A stretch of 64,000 nt of DNA from Lacinutrix mariniflava (GCF_001418015.1 NZ_LIQG01000022.1:1-64000), one strand, 5' to 3'. Shown: positions 44,368 to 53,444, counted from the first letter of the stretch. The notes: generated by a model from the letters alone, not told the origin. Numbers and translations: made by a program.

Positions 44368-45900
44368 TTAATCCCAATCTGGCATTGATGCAGCTGTAAA
44401 AAGTTCTACTTCCTGTGTTGATGTTCCAAATTGATACTTAAGAATGCGCGGAATACCATCTATACTACTACTTGATCTTGTAAAAATAAAGCCACCTTCA
44501 TTTGGCGCGAATTTAACATCTAAATCGTTTTCTCCAATTAAAACATCAGTATCTACCTGTGTATTTGTTGAAGCATTGATATCATAAATAAAAACTCGAC
44601 TTTGAAACTGTCTATAATTTGGATTTTGACTACCTGATAAATCTCTGGTATAAACAACCTGATTACCATTTGCGGTTATATCTATTCCTCCTAATGCTCC
44701 AGGCAATCCTTCGACTATTACAGTTTCTTCGGTTTCAGTAGATAATCTTACTGTAAAAATTCGAGCATTATAACCATCTACTGTATTTGTTTTTAAAATT
44801 ACCAAATCATTATCAAAAACTACACTTTCTACCTCTGAGATAAATGACCCATCTGTAGTTGCAAATAAAGGAACTCCTCCTCCACTACCATCTGGATTTA
44901 TATCATACAACTTATCAAAATAAGGGTAATACAATTTACTACCATTTTGCGCCCAACAAAAATCCACATGATCAAATCTAAAGCCAGCAACTGGAATAGT
45001 ATTAGTAACTTGTGTTTTATTCGAACCATCTGTATTCATAGTAAATATTTGCGTATTTCCTCCTTCCGCAGTTCTTAAATAGGCTATTTTATTTGTTATT
45101 GCATTTGTTCTAGGTCTAAAACTGTTATTAGTTTCACTAGTTAACTTTAACAAACTTACATCAACTTCATCGTCTCCAGAATCACTAACACCCTCATCTC
45201 CAGAATAAACAACACTATTCCCATTTTCTTCTTTTACAAAAACAAAAGAGTTATTTGGCGCAGTAATAGTTGTAAATTGGCTAATTGAAGAACTTACTTC
45301 TTCATTTGTGTCATCACTAACTTTTACTTGCCAAAAATATGTAGTAGATAATTGCAGATTACTAGCTAAATAAAAAGTATCCTGCTCTGTTTCAAATAAC
45401 TCAATTTCATTGGTGCTTCCATTTCTTAATTCTAAAGTATAAGATAACTCGTCGTTAGCATCAGGATCGCTAGACTCCCAAGTAAACTCAACTTCTAAAT
45501 CTGCTTCAGTCACTAAATCCTCAGGAAATACTAAAATTGGTATCGCTGGTGATTGATTATTTGCATTGGAAGTAATTAATTCGAATGAAACAACAGCAGC
45601 AGTATTTTCTAAAACTGTAACAGATTCAAAAGCTGTAACAAATCCATCTAACTCTGCTTGCACTGCATAAGTTTCCACCAAAGCATTATTTATAAAAAAA
45701 TAACCTTCTTCATCTGAAAAAACTGTACTTGTTACTGGATTTGTAGATATTTTTACATTTTGTAAAGGTGAATTTGTACCACTTGAAACTACTTTACCAT
45801 TAATGGTTCCGATTCTTACGCCATCAATTTGTTCTTCACTACATGTTGTAATAACTAACACTAATAATAAAAGACTGACTAAAAATTTTATTGTTTTCAT
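44368..45900 (-). CDS. lipoprotein with TolB-like beta-propeller, last gene of the curli operon
   Basis: A 510-residue protein with a lipobox at Cys20 (LVITTCSEE). A carboxypeptidase-regulatory-like domain covers about 28-105 (TINGKVVSSGTNSPLQNVKI). A fibronectin-III-like domain is near 118-210 (FTWESSDPDANDELSYTLEL). A beta-propeller of TolB/WD40 type fills 225-510 (FTMNTDGSNKTQVTNT, FAPNEGGFIFTRS). It starts 15 bases after csgG, so it belongs to the curli operon, though no such gene exists in the E. coli csg set. It may anchor or tune the secretion complex at the cell surface. Confidence 0.85.
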   Translation of the reverse strand: MKTIKFLVSLLLLVLVITTCSEEQIDGVRIGTINGKVVSSGTNSPLQNVKISTNPVTSTVFSDEEGYFFINNALVETYAVQAELDGFVTAFESVTVLENTAAVVSFELITSNANNQSPAIPILVFPEDLVTEADLEVEFTWESSDPDANDELSYTLELRNGSTNEIELFETEQDTFYLASNLQLSTTYFWQVKVSDDTNEEVSSSISQFTTITAPNNSFVFVKEENGNSVVYSGDEGVSDSGDDEVDVSLLKLTSETNNSFRPRTNAITNKIAYLRTAEGGNTQIFTMNTDGSNKTQVTNTIPVAGFRFDHVDFCWAQNGSKLYYPYFDKLYDINPDGSGGGVPLFATTDGSFISEVESVVFDNDLVILKTNTVDGYNARIFTVRLSTETEETVIVEGLPGALGGIDITANGNQVVYTRDLSGSQNPNYRQFQSRVFIYDINASTNTQVDTDVLIGENDLDVKFAPNEGGFIFTRSSSSIDGIPRILKYQFGTSTQEVELFTAASMPDWD

Positions 45901-45915
45901 TGTTGTTAGATTTGT

Positions 45916-47427
45916 TTAATTGTCTTCTTCATTTACATCATTACTTTTCTCAGCTTCTTTTTGTGCTCTTTTCTTCTGTAATTCCTTATTTATATTGGAC
46001 TTTTTAATCTCTTTTAATTCTCGTTTTTGTTCACGTGCTTTAACACGTTCTAAATCTTTTTTTGTATTATAACTGCCAATATACAGGTTTAAACCAATTC
46101 CAAATCTTAAATACATATCATCTTTAGCCCCTCTTTCTAAATCATCAACTAAATCACTAAACACAAAGTTATTTTCTAAATAGCCAGTAATTCCAATACG
46201 TTCAGTGACTAAGTATTCTAAACCTGCTCCAACTTGTAATTTAGGGTTAATATTATTAAAATCGTTTGAAATATTTGTTCCTCCACCAGCATAAACAAAA
46301 GGTGTAAATTTATCATAAGGTAAAACTGTATATTCTACATTAGCGTCTATAGACACAAAACTTTTATTTAAAATCCCTTGATTTGATAAGTTAAATTTAT
46401 TTGCATTTAAACTGAGGTTAAAGTGAGAGTTTAAATAACGTTTATATCCTAACCGAGAATTTAATTCAAACTCTGGGTTTATATAATCTCCGTTTATTTT
46501 AGCTGCCCCAATTGATGCATGAATTACATTATCTGTTCTTCTTTTAAATTGAAATCTATTAAACAACTCTGTTACATTTGCTGCTTCTTTTTCATCTTTA
46601 TAATTTAAAACAAGTTTATTATCTTCTTCTATACCAGCTTTAGTAGACCAATATCCATCTTGAATTCCTTCAACAATTAAATCATGTACAGCTTTTTCTA
46701 TAGCATCTTTAACGGCCAATTGTACTGGTTCGTTTTGAGTGAAACCTGTTTCTGCTTCTAACAGTTTTTGAAATTTAACAAAACGAAATAAACTAACATC
46801 AACAGCTTGAGATAATATTGTTTTAGAAACATAAATTGTTTTTAAAATCTCACCATTTTTAGTTGAAATAGCCCGTAAGTATACAGTTATTCTATCTTGT
46901 CTATATCTTGTAGATCCTCCTACTCCAAAATATCGAACTCCAGCTCCTCCTGTTACTATGTTGGTGTCGTAAGAAATTATACCTCCTTCAAGTAGCAATC
47001 CTGCGTAAAGCAGTGGCTCTATAGGTGGTTCATTTGGATTAAGACCTTTTACATACTCTTGCTTTGTAGAGCGTATAATATTCCGCTCGGTAGATAAGTT
47101 ATTAAAATTCTCTCTCTCTAGAGGAATAAAATATCCTGAATCTCCAAGTGCCTTAATAAGCATAGTTGTAGCTCCTTGAGTTACAGCTGTGCTAAATGTA
47201 CTCCCATTTTCAACCGCTTTATACTGTCCTGTTTGGTCACTAAAATTATAAACAGCTACCTCAAGAGGAACCTTTGCTGGGGGAAGGTTTAATAATATGC
47301 TAGTAGACTGAGAAAATTCTCCAATTCTCGATGGTTGCTGAGAAAAGGGTTGATTAAAATATGTTCCACATGAACTTAAGCATAAATTAATAACAAATAA
47401 TACTACGATTTTTTTATAATCTATCAT
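45916..47427 (-). CDS. csgG: CsgG-family curli secretion pore with C-terminal extension
   Basis: A 503-residue lipoprotein (lipobox Cys20 in CLSSCGTYF). Residues about 45-265 are CsgG: VPLEVAVYNFSDQTGQYK, ALGDSGYFIPLERENFNNL, GGIISYDTNIVTGGAG and RYRQDRITVYLRAIS, the last covering the transmembrane beta-hairpins. CsgG forms the nonameric outer-membrane pore for curlin. E. coli CsgG ends there at 277 residues; here about 200 more resemble an outer-membrane beta-barrel (LGYKRYLNSHFNLSLNANKF, VGAGLEYLVTERIGITGYLE), plus a 35-residue charged tail. Located 17 bases after csgF. Confidence 0.93.
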   Translation of the reverse strand: MIDYKKIVVLFVINLCLSSCGTYFNQPFSQQPSRIGEFSQSTSILLNLPPAKVPLEVAVYNFSDQTGQYKAVENGSTFSTAVTQGATTMLIKALGDSGYFIPLERENFNNLSTERNIIRSTKQEYVKGLNPNEPPIEPLLYAGLLLEGGIISYDTNIVTGGAGVRYFGVGGSTRYRQDRITVYLRAISTKNGEILKTIYVSKTILSQAVDVSLFRFVKFQKLLEAETGFTQNEPVQLAVKDAIEKAVHDLIVEGIQDGYWSTKAGIEEDNKLVLNYKDEKEAANVTELFNRFQFKRRTDNVIHASIGAAKINGDYINPEFELNSRLGYKRYLNSHFNLSLNANKFNLSNQGILNKSFVSIDANVEYTVLPYDKFTPFVYAGGGTNISNDFNNINPKLQVGAGLEYLVTERIGITGYLENNFVFSDLVDDLERGAKDDMYLRFGIGLNLYIGSYNTKKDLERVKAREQKRELKEIKKSNINKELQKKRAQKEAEKSNDVNEEDN

Positions 47428-47444
47428 AAAAGGTTAAACTAGAT

Positions 47445-47855
47445 TTAAGGATTTGGAACAACAATTTGGGTTTGCTCACCATTTGTTGTGTTTAAGATAT
47501 TAATTACCAATCCTTCATCAGAATCGAAAACCTCAACATTAAGTGTCCCAAAAGTAAAAGTGCCTTCTTGATCAAAATCACCAACAGCCTCAACTTGCTG
47601 AGCTAATAAAACTCTTGAAATTTGGCTTAATACTTGTTGGTTTAATTGCTCTCCAAACCTATCTAAATCAGACTGTTGAACAGTAGCTGCTCTAGGTTGC
47701 GTAAAGCCATTTTGGGCAGTCGCAGAACTTAACAGCCAATTATAATTAAATGTATCTCCTCCAAAAGCAGGGTTCAATGGTTTGTAACTAAATTGCTGCG
47801 CAAACGCAAAAGAGAAAGCCCCAAGAAACAATATTAAAAAATATTTAAATTTCAT
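47445..47855 (-). CDS. csgF: curli assembly protein CsgF
   Basis: A 136-residue protein with a signal peptide cleaved after FAFA (residue 19). The mature N-terminus QFSYKPLNPAFGGDTFNYNW is the conserved CsgF segment that plugs into the CsgG pore; NPAFGG is diagnostic. CsgF couples curlin secretion to nucleation at the surface. It is two bases from the CsgE-type gene and 17 bases from csgG, in the order csgA-B-E-F-G. Confidence 0.94.
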   Translation of the reverse strand: MKFKYFLILFLGAFSFAFAQQFSYKPLNPAFGGDTFNYNWLLSSATAQNGFTQPRAATVQQSDLDRFGEQLNQQVLSQISRVLLAQQVEAVGDFDQEGTFTFGTLNVEVFDSDEGLVINILNTTNGEQTQIVVPNP

Positions 47856-47857
47856 TA

Positions 47858-48673
47858 TTAATAGCGTGTTATAATTTCTTTTTGTTGTTGTTGTTGTTGT
47901 AATCGTTGTAAATGAGCGAGACTTCTTTGTATTGCTGTGTTAGCCATTTCAATTAAGAATTCTTTTTTAGGGTTTGCAAAAAACTGCCATACTAGTTGAC
48001 CATCTACTTTTACAGATATTCTTGTACTACGCCTTTGCCCAGGTACTTCATGTATGAGAATATGCTTATTGGTTTTAATTTGCTTATTAAAATATTCCGC
48101 ATAGAAATAACGATGAAAATCTCTACCTGCTTTTGTTAATGTTTTTTGAATCACTAATCCTTGCATAAGCACTCCATCTTCACCATCTGCTACAACATCT
48201 AGTGATACTGTTTCCTTTAATTCTTTTCTATTAGGATCTAATTCAATTCTAATTTGTCCATTCTCACTAATACTTAAAACTATTCTATCTTTGCCAATGG
48301 CTCCAACGTTGTTTTCTCCATCAATAATAGGATAGATAAGCAATAACAAAGTTGTTTTAACATCTACATTATTATTTAAAGTAATGGAAGATAATATTTT
48401 TTTTTCATTCCCTTCTAAAAAAAAACGATTGCTTTGTAACGATTTAGACACATTATTAATTGTATCTGTTTTAAAAACTATAAACTCATACCTTAAATTA
48501 ACTCCTGAATATGTTAAATTCTGTGCTGTTGCACTAAAGGTTGTAAATTCACTCTTCTTTTCAATCTTTATTAGCGCATTAATATCTTTATTATAAAATT
48601 TTTGCGCATTAACAAATAAAACAGAGAATACTAAAACAACAATAGTAAGGTATATCTTAAAATTGAGAAACAT
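47858..48673 (-). CDS. csgE: CsgE-domain protein with extra N-terminal domain
   Basis: A 271-residue secreted protein (signal to about residue 23). Residues about 158-245 match CsgE, the periplasmic cap of the CsgG pore: GLVIQKTLTKAGRDFHRYFY, HEVPGQRRSTRISVKVDGQ and VWQFFANP. E. coli CsgE is only 129 residues. The N-terminal part here (28-135; FSATAQNLTYSGVNLRYEFI) is a beta-sandwich-like domain that recalls CsgH, an alpha-proteobacterial curli inhibitor; that link is a guess. The protein ends in a polyglutamine run and a basic tail. It is four bases after the CsgB-like gene. Confidence 0.9.
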   Translation of the reverse strand: MFLNFKIYLTIVVLVFSVLFVNAQKFYNKDINALIKIEKKSEFTTFSATAQNLTYSGVNLRYEFIVFKTDTINNVSKSLQSNRFFLEGNEKKILSSITLNNNVDVKTTLLLLIYPIIDGENNVGAIGKDRIVLSISENGQIRIELDPNRKELKETVSLDVVADGEDGVLMQGLVIQKTLTKAGRDFHRYFYAEYFNKQIKTNKHILIHEVPGQRRSTRISVKVDGQLVWQFFANPKKEFLIEMANTAIQRSLAHLQRLQQQQQQKEIITRY

Positions 48674-48677
48674 AATA

Positions 48678-49220
48678 CTAATTAAAACTTCTAATAATTA
48701 TTGAAGGAGAAGATTCGGTTTGAGTAAATTTAATATTCTTTGTGATACTATTAGTTCCAAATTTATCAAACTTTAAATTATTTCCATTTTGTTTCAAATC
48801 TAAAGAAACTTCAGCATTAGCATCAATTACATAGTCTTTAATAATATTACTATTTCCATTTTGAGATAAATTCGCAACCACTTTATCTACATTATATTCT
48901 AAATTTAGGTTATTAAACTTTCCATTTTGAGAAATTGTAATTTCACTTGCATTAGATTCTATATCTGCAGCTACTCCATTGTATTGACCAACTTGAGTTA
49001 TAAAAACCGAATTACCTTGTACGGTACTTAATTTAGGATTTATTGTAGTATCAAAAAAAGAGCTAAAAAACTCATGCGAAACATTTTGCCCACCTAACTG
49101 AGTGCTTCCTTCTGAATTATTTTCGTCATCTGTATATGTTTGAGAAAACATCATTTGAGCACTTAAGAATAGACAAATTATTAAAAATATTGTTTTGTTA
49201 TTTATGTTTAACTTTTTCAT
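48678..49220 (-). CDS. minor curlin, CsgB-like
   Basis: A 180-residue secreted protein (signal cleaved after MMFSQ, residue 26). The mature part carries at least four curlin-type units: VFITQVGQYN, ITISQNGKFN, ANLSQNGNSN and LDLKQNGNN, matching the S-x5-Q-x-G-x-x-N pattern of amyloid repeats. The low number of repeats and position next to the major curlin suggest a nucleator like CsgB, though the role cannot be separated from a second fibre subunit. It is 107 bases downstream of the major curlin gene. Confidence 0.82.
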   Translation of the reverse strand: MKKLNINNKTIFLIICLFLSAQMMFSQTYTDDENNSEGSTQLGGQNVSHEFFSSFFDTTINPKLSTVQGNSVFITQVGQYNGVAADIESNASEITISQNGKFNNLNLEYNVDKVVANLSQNGNSNIIKDYVIDANAEVSLDLKQNGNNLKFDKFGTNSITKNIKFTQTESSPSIIIRSFN

Positions 49221-49327
49221 GATTTTTGAATATTAAAAAAGGAGGATGCTTGCTATTTAGACATCCTCCTTTTAGTTATGTAATAACAATAATGATTAAA
49301 AAAAACATTATTATAATAAAATGCTAA

Positions 49328-50881
49328 TTAGCATCCAGATCCAGGAGCACCACAAGGGTTAGCTATATCCCAAGTTGCATTAAGAGCATTTGGAGAAACC
49401 ACATTTTGATTAGATTGAAAATCCATTCCTTCACCATCTGTAGCGAAATCACCATTTGGACCTAATTGTAAAATATCTGCAACATTACCACCATTTGGAT
49501 TCCCTACTGGAGTTCCTCCTGGTAAATTTTGAGACACTTTATAACTGTGCCCTCCCCATCCTTGTTCTTTTTGCACTACTAATATTTCGTTCATAGTACC
49601 TCTTTGTCCAGTTTCAAGAGCATTTCCGTTTCCACCTTGATATGTACTAGTATAGTTCATTGTACCTCTTTGCGTAGATAAAGCAGAGTTAGAATCTCCA
49701 TATTGCCTTTGGTAAGCTTTATGATCTGTACCATTTTGACCGATATGAGCTATGTTACTATCTCCAGTAGAAACTCCCATTTCTCCTTGATCTTGACGAG
49801 CATAGTTATCACCTCCATTTGCATTACCAAATGCATTTTGGATGATTCCTGCTTCGTTACTTTGACCATTTTGATTTTGTGCTGCATGATTTCCAACAGA
49901 ACTACCATCACCAAATTGGCCAATGTAAGCATCATTTGCATTACCTACTTGGTTTTGTAAAGCCTCTGCATTTTCAGAATCTCCATTAAAACCAGCGTTT
50001 GTAATATTATCTACACCAGCTAATGCACTTTGTGAATTACCATACGCAGCAAATGGAAAATTAGTTCCTTGATCAACTAAAGCGTTGTTACCTACACCAG
50101 AACCTCCAACAGAAGTTTGATTTTGATTAGACAAGTTACTATCACCAACCTGAACTGAACGTGCCGTGTTACGGTTATCTCCATTTTGACGCATTCTAGA
50201 AACATTACTATCTCCATACTGCTCTAATAAAGCTTCGTGACCTGCAGAACTATCTGGTCCAGCATTTTGCTTTATATCACCAATGTTAAAATCACCTTCT
50301 TGAATTGTTCTAGCATCACTATTATCAAACTGCTGAACTGTTTTAGAAGAGTTTCCTTCACCATCTTGCTCTGTCATAGCAAAATTAGCTTCTCCTTGCT
50401 GACCTGTACCGTGATGGATTAACGCAACGTTGTCCTTACTTAAACCCAACGTACCTTCTTTCATACCTTGACGAGTAATCGCTTCGTTAAAATCTCCTTC
50501 TTGAATAGAAGTAGACTTGTTGTTAGTACCTCTTTGTCTAACATCAGCTTCGTTATTAAAAGCACTTGGTGGTGGCAAAACCTCACCTGTTTGCCAAATA
50601 CGTGCTTGGTTTCCACCACTACCTAACCCATCTGCTTGATCTGTGTAAGTAGAATTAAAGATACCAGCCTGTCTAACCATAACTTTATTACCGTTACCAT
50701 TTTGGATAGATTCTCCTGAATTTCCCCCAAAACTAGAGGCAGCTAGAGGTGATACATAATCAGCATCTACTGCTGAAGTTCCGTTAATACCAGTCATAGT
50801 ACCAGCATTTACATCATTAGTTTGTGCCATAAGGGCACCCGAGAATAATAGTGCCGCAGCACCGAAAATTACTTTTTTCAT
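49328..50881 (-). CDS. major curlin, CsgA-like, about 20 repeats
   Basis: A 517-residue secreted amyloid subunit, signal peptide to about residue 19 (LMAQ). Some twenty QxGxxN-type motifs run through the protein, for example VRQAGIFN, IQEGDFN (twice), EQYGDSN, VQVGDSN, NQNGQSN, RQYGDSN and TQRGTMN. E. coli CsgA has five repeats in 151 residues, so this subunit is far larger. The C-terminus (DIANPCGAPGSGC) departs from the repeat and has two cysteines. The protein is acidic and rich in Asn, Gln and Gly. It is the first gene of the curli operon. Confidence 0.9.
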   Translation of the reverse strand: MKKVIFGAAALLFSGALMAQTNDVNAGTMTGINGTSAVDADYVSPLAASSFGGNSGESIQNGNGNKVMVRQAGIFNSTYTDQADGLGSGGNQARIWQTGEVLPPPSAFNNEADVRQRGTNNKSTSIQEGDFNEAITRQGMKEGTLGLSKDNVALIHHGTGQQGEANFAMTEQDGEGNSSKTVQQFDNSDARTIQEGDFNIGDIKQNAGPDSSAGHEALLEQYGDSNVSRMRQNGDNRNTARSVQVGDSNLSNQNQTSVGGSGVGNNALVDQGTNFPFAAYGNSQSALAGVDNITNAGFNGDSENAEALQNQVGNANDAYIGQFGDGSSVGNHAAQNQNGQSNEAGIIQNAFGNANGGDNYARQDQGEMGVSTGDSNIAHIGQNGTDHKAYQRQYGDSNSALSTQRGTMNYTSTYQGGNGNALETGQRGTMNEILVVQKEQGWGGHSYKVSQNLPGGTPVGNPNGGNVADILQLGPNGDFATDGEGMDFQSNQNVVSPNALNATWDIANPCGAPGSGC

Positions 50882-51063
50882 GTTAAATATATATTGATTA
50901 ATAGCAATGTAAATATAGAGAAATATTTCAATACAAATTTCAACACACCTTAAAAAAAGGCTGATTTAACTGATTTTTCGATTAGTTCCTGATTAACTTC
51001 GACGAAATGCTATTTTGAGTAAGAAAAAAACTACTCAACCCCTTCAACTCCCTGCTTATCAAG

Positions 51064-51103
51064 TACGTAGTTCTACGTAGATTTCACTACGTAGAACTAC
51101 GTA
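51064..51103. repeat. perfect 17-bp inverted repeat overlapping the glutamine synthetase III stop codon
   Basis: TACGTAGTTCTACGTAG (51064-51080) and CTACGTAGAACTACGTA (51087-51103) flank six bases. Each arm contains the 8-bp palindrome CTACGTAG or a near copy, giving four TACGTA cores in 40 bases. The right arm covers the last two codons and the TAG stop of the glutamine synthetase III gene. No U-run follows on the minus strand, so it is not a simple terminator. Confidence 0.8.
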
Positions 51104-53283
51104 GTAAACAGCAACTCTCTATATTTGGTAAGTGGCCAAAGCTCATCGTCGACCAATAATTCTAATTTATCGCACGGATACCTTATGTCATCCAACAAAG
51201 GTTTTACTGTATTACAATAAGCACTCGCTCTATCTTCAATAGATTTAATTTGGTTTGATTTCCTCCTAGCTTCAGTCATATTATTAACTAGTTTATTTAT
51301 GGATTCTATATGTTTAGAAATCTCCTCTATTAATTCTAATTGTGCCAGAGACACTTTTTTAAAATCTTTACCATAAATCTCCTTCAACCCTTTTACATTT
51401 TCAATTAAAATGTTTTGATATTTAACTGCAGTTGGCACAATGTGGTTTCTAGCCAGATCTCCAAGCACACGACCTTCAATTTGAATACGCATAATATAAT
51501 CCTCAAGCTCTATTTCATATCTCGCCTCAACTTCTGTGGCATTCATAACACCTAGGTCCTTATACAAGTCTAATGCTTTTTTGGAGATTTTAGCTTTTAA
51601 TGCTTCAGGAGTTGATTTATTATTACTAAGCCCTCTTTTCTTAGCTTCTTTTTCCCAAGCATCTCCATAGCCATTACCCTCAAACAAAACAGATTTACTC
51701 TTTTTAATGTACTCTCTTAATATATTAAAGACAGCTTCATCCTTTTTAAGGTCCTTCTTAATAATTAACGCATCAACTTCAATTTTAAAATCCTTTAGTT
51801 GTTTTGCTACAATAGAATTAAGCACGGTCATTGGGTTTGCGCAGTTTGCTCTAGAACCGACTGCTCTAAATTCAAACTTATTTCCCGTAAACGCAAAAGG
51901 CGAAGTTCTATTTCTATCGGTATTATCTAAAAGTATTTCCGGAATCTTACCGACAACATTTAGTTTTAAATCAGTTTTTTCTTGAGGTGATAATTTTCCG
52001 TTGGTTACATTCTCTAACTCGTTTAAGACATGAGTTAATTGCTCCCCTATAAACACAGAAATAATTGCAGGAGGTGCTTCATTTGCCCCTAACCTATGAT
52101 CATTACTTGCAGACGCTATTGCTGCCCGAAGCAATTCTTCATTATCATTTACCGCTTTTATTGTATTTATAAAGAACGCTAAAAACTGAAGATTACTCAT
52201 TGGTGTTTTTCCTGGACTCAAGAGATTAACACCTGTATCTGTACTTAAACTCCAGTTATTGTGCTTTCCAGATCCATTAATACCTTTAAAAGGTTTTTCA
52301 TGAAACAGTACTTTAAAATTATGACGTTCCGCAACCTTGTCCATAACATCCATTAATAAGGCATTATGATCAACCGCTAAATTAGCCTCTTCATATATAG
52401 GAGCCAATTCAAACTGATTTGGCGCCACTTCATTGTGCCTTGTTTTTACTGGAATACCTAATAACATACATTCAGTTTCTAAATCACGCATATAAGACAT
52501 CGCGCGATTAGGAATAGTACCAAAATAATGATCATCTAATTGTTGACCTTTAGCTGAATCATGACCTAATAACGTTCTTCCTGTTAATTGGATATCTGGA
52601 CGAGAGGATACTAAAGCACTATCTATTAAAAAATATTCTTGCTCCCAACCTAATGAAGCGTTTACCTTTTTTACATTTTTATCAAAATACTTACATACTG
52701 CTACTGCCGCAGTATCTACAGCCTGCAATGCTCTCAACAAAGGTGTCTTATAATCTAAAGCTTCTCCAGTATAAGCAACAAACACAGTAGGTATGCATAA
52801 TGTAGTACCATAAATAAATGCCGGAGAAGTTGGATCCCAAGCCGTATATCCTCTTGCTTCGAATGTATTACGAATACCACCATTTGGAAAACTAGATGCA
52901 TCTGGTTCTTGTTGAACCAATTGAGTACCTCCAAATTTCTCTATTGCTCCATTATTTTCTATCGTTTCAAAAAAGGCATCATGTTTTTCTGCAGTTGCTC
53001 CTGTTAACGGTTGAAACCAATGCGTATAATGGGTTACACCCTTAGACAATGCCCAATCCTTCATAGCAGAAGCTATTTGATCTGCAATTGTTCTATCAAT
53101 TTTACCTCCTTTTTCAATAGCATTTGTCAAACTTACAAAAGCATCACTTGTAAGGGTTTGACGCATTTTTTTAGAATCGTAAACATTTTGTCCAAAAATT
53201 TCAGAACGACGTTTTTCCTCCGTTATTACAACAGGTTTCCTGTTTAACGTTTCTTTTATTGCGAAAAATCTTAAAGTAGACAT
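51097..53283 (-). CDS. glnN: glutamine synthetase type III
   Basis: A 728-residue GSIII that makes glutamine from glutamate, ammonia and ATP in a dodecamer. Motifs: GGTQLVQQEPDASSFPNGGI, ASLGWEQEYFLID (metal Glu), RHNEVAPNQFELAPI, HEKPFKGINGSGKHNNWS (nucleotide and metal site) and EFRAVGSR. I begin at MSTLRFFAIKETLNRKP rather than 15 codons upstream, because the family starts there and a TATATTTG box lies just upstream. It is divergent from a type II glutamine synthetase. Confidence 0.95.
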   Translation of the reverse strand: MSTLRFFAIKETLNRKPVVITEEKRRSEIFGQNVYDSKKMRQTLTSDAFVSLTNAIEKGGKIDRTIADQIASAMKDWALSKGVTHYTHWFQPLTGATAEKHDAFFETIENNGAIEKFGGTQLVQQEPDASSFPNGGIRNTFEARGYTAWDPTSPAFIYGTTLCIPTVFVAYTGEALDYKTPLLRALQAVDTAAVAVCKYFDKNVKKVNASLGWEQEYFLIDSALVSSRPDIQLTGRTLLGHDSAKGQQLDDHYFGTIPNRAMSYMRDLETECMLLGIPVKTRHNEVAPNQFELAPIYEEANLAVDHNALLMDVMDKVAERHNFKVLFHEKPFKGINGSGKHNNWSLSTDTGVNLLSPGKTPMSNLQFLAFFINTIKAVNDNEELLRAAIASASNDHRLGANEAPPAIISVFIGEQLTHVLNELENVTNGKLSPQEKTDLKLNVVGKIPEILLDNTDRNRTSPFAFTGNKFEFRAVGSRANCANPMTVLNSIVAKQLKDFKIEVDALIIKKDLKKDEAVFNILREYIKKSKSVLFEGNGYGDAWEKEAKKRGLSNNKSTPEALKAKISKKALDLYKDLGVMNATEVEARYEIELEDYIMRIQIEGRVLGDLARNHIVPTAVKYQNILIENVKGLKEIYGKDFKKVSLAQLELIEEISKHIESINKLVNNMTEARRKSNQIKSIEDRASAYCNTVKPLLDDIRYPCDKLELLVDDELWPLTKYRELLFTT

Positions 53284-53303
53284 ATTTATTGCTATTTTTT
53301 TTA

Positions 53304-53311
53304 CAAATATA
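53304..53311 (-). promoter_or_regulatory. -7 box of glutamine synthetase III (TATATTTG)
   Basis: Minus-strand match to TAnnTTTG, 20 bases before the chosen ATG. The same octamer serves the divergent type II gene. Confidence 0.5.
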
Positions 53312-53436
53312 TTAATTCTAAGCCACAATAAATCCGAAAACCAATAGCACCCTTAAAAAATCAGGGTTATAAACATGAATTTAATAAAAATTAATATTTT
53401 ACCTATCAAATATTACGGGCTAAAAAAAAATCATTT

Positions 53437-53444
53437 TATATTTG
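53437..53444 (+). promoter_or_regulatory. -7 box of glutamine synthetase II (TATATTTG)
   Basis: TAnnTTTG match 32 bases before the ATG at 53477. Confidence 0.55.

Noticed and set aside
50882-51063. csgD-like regulator or binding site upstream of the curlin gene
   Set aside because: No ORF and no clear operator or TAnnTTTG box could be found; the promoter of the curli operon remains unknown.
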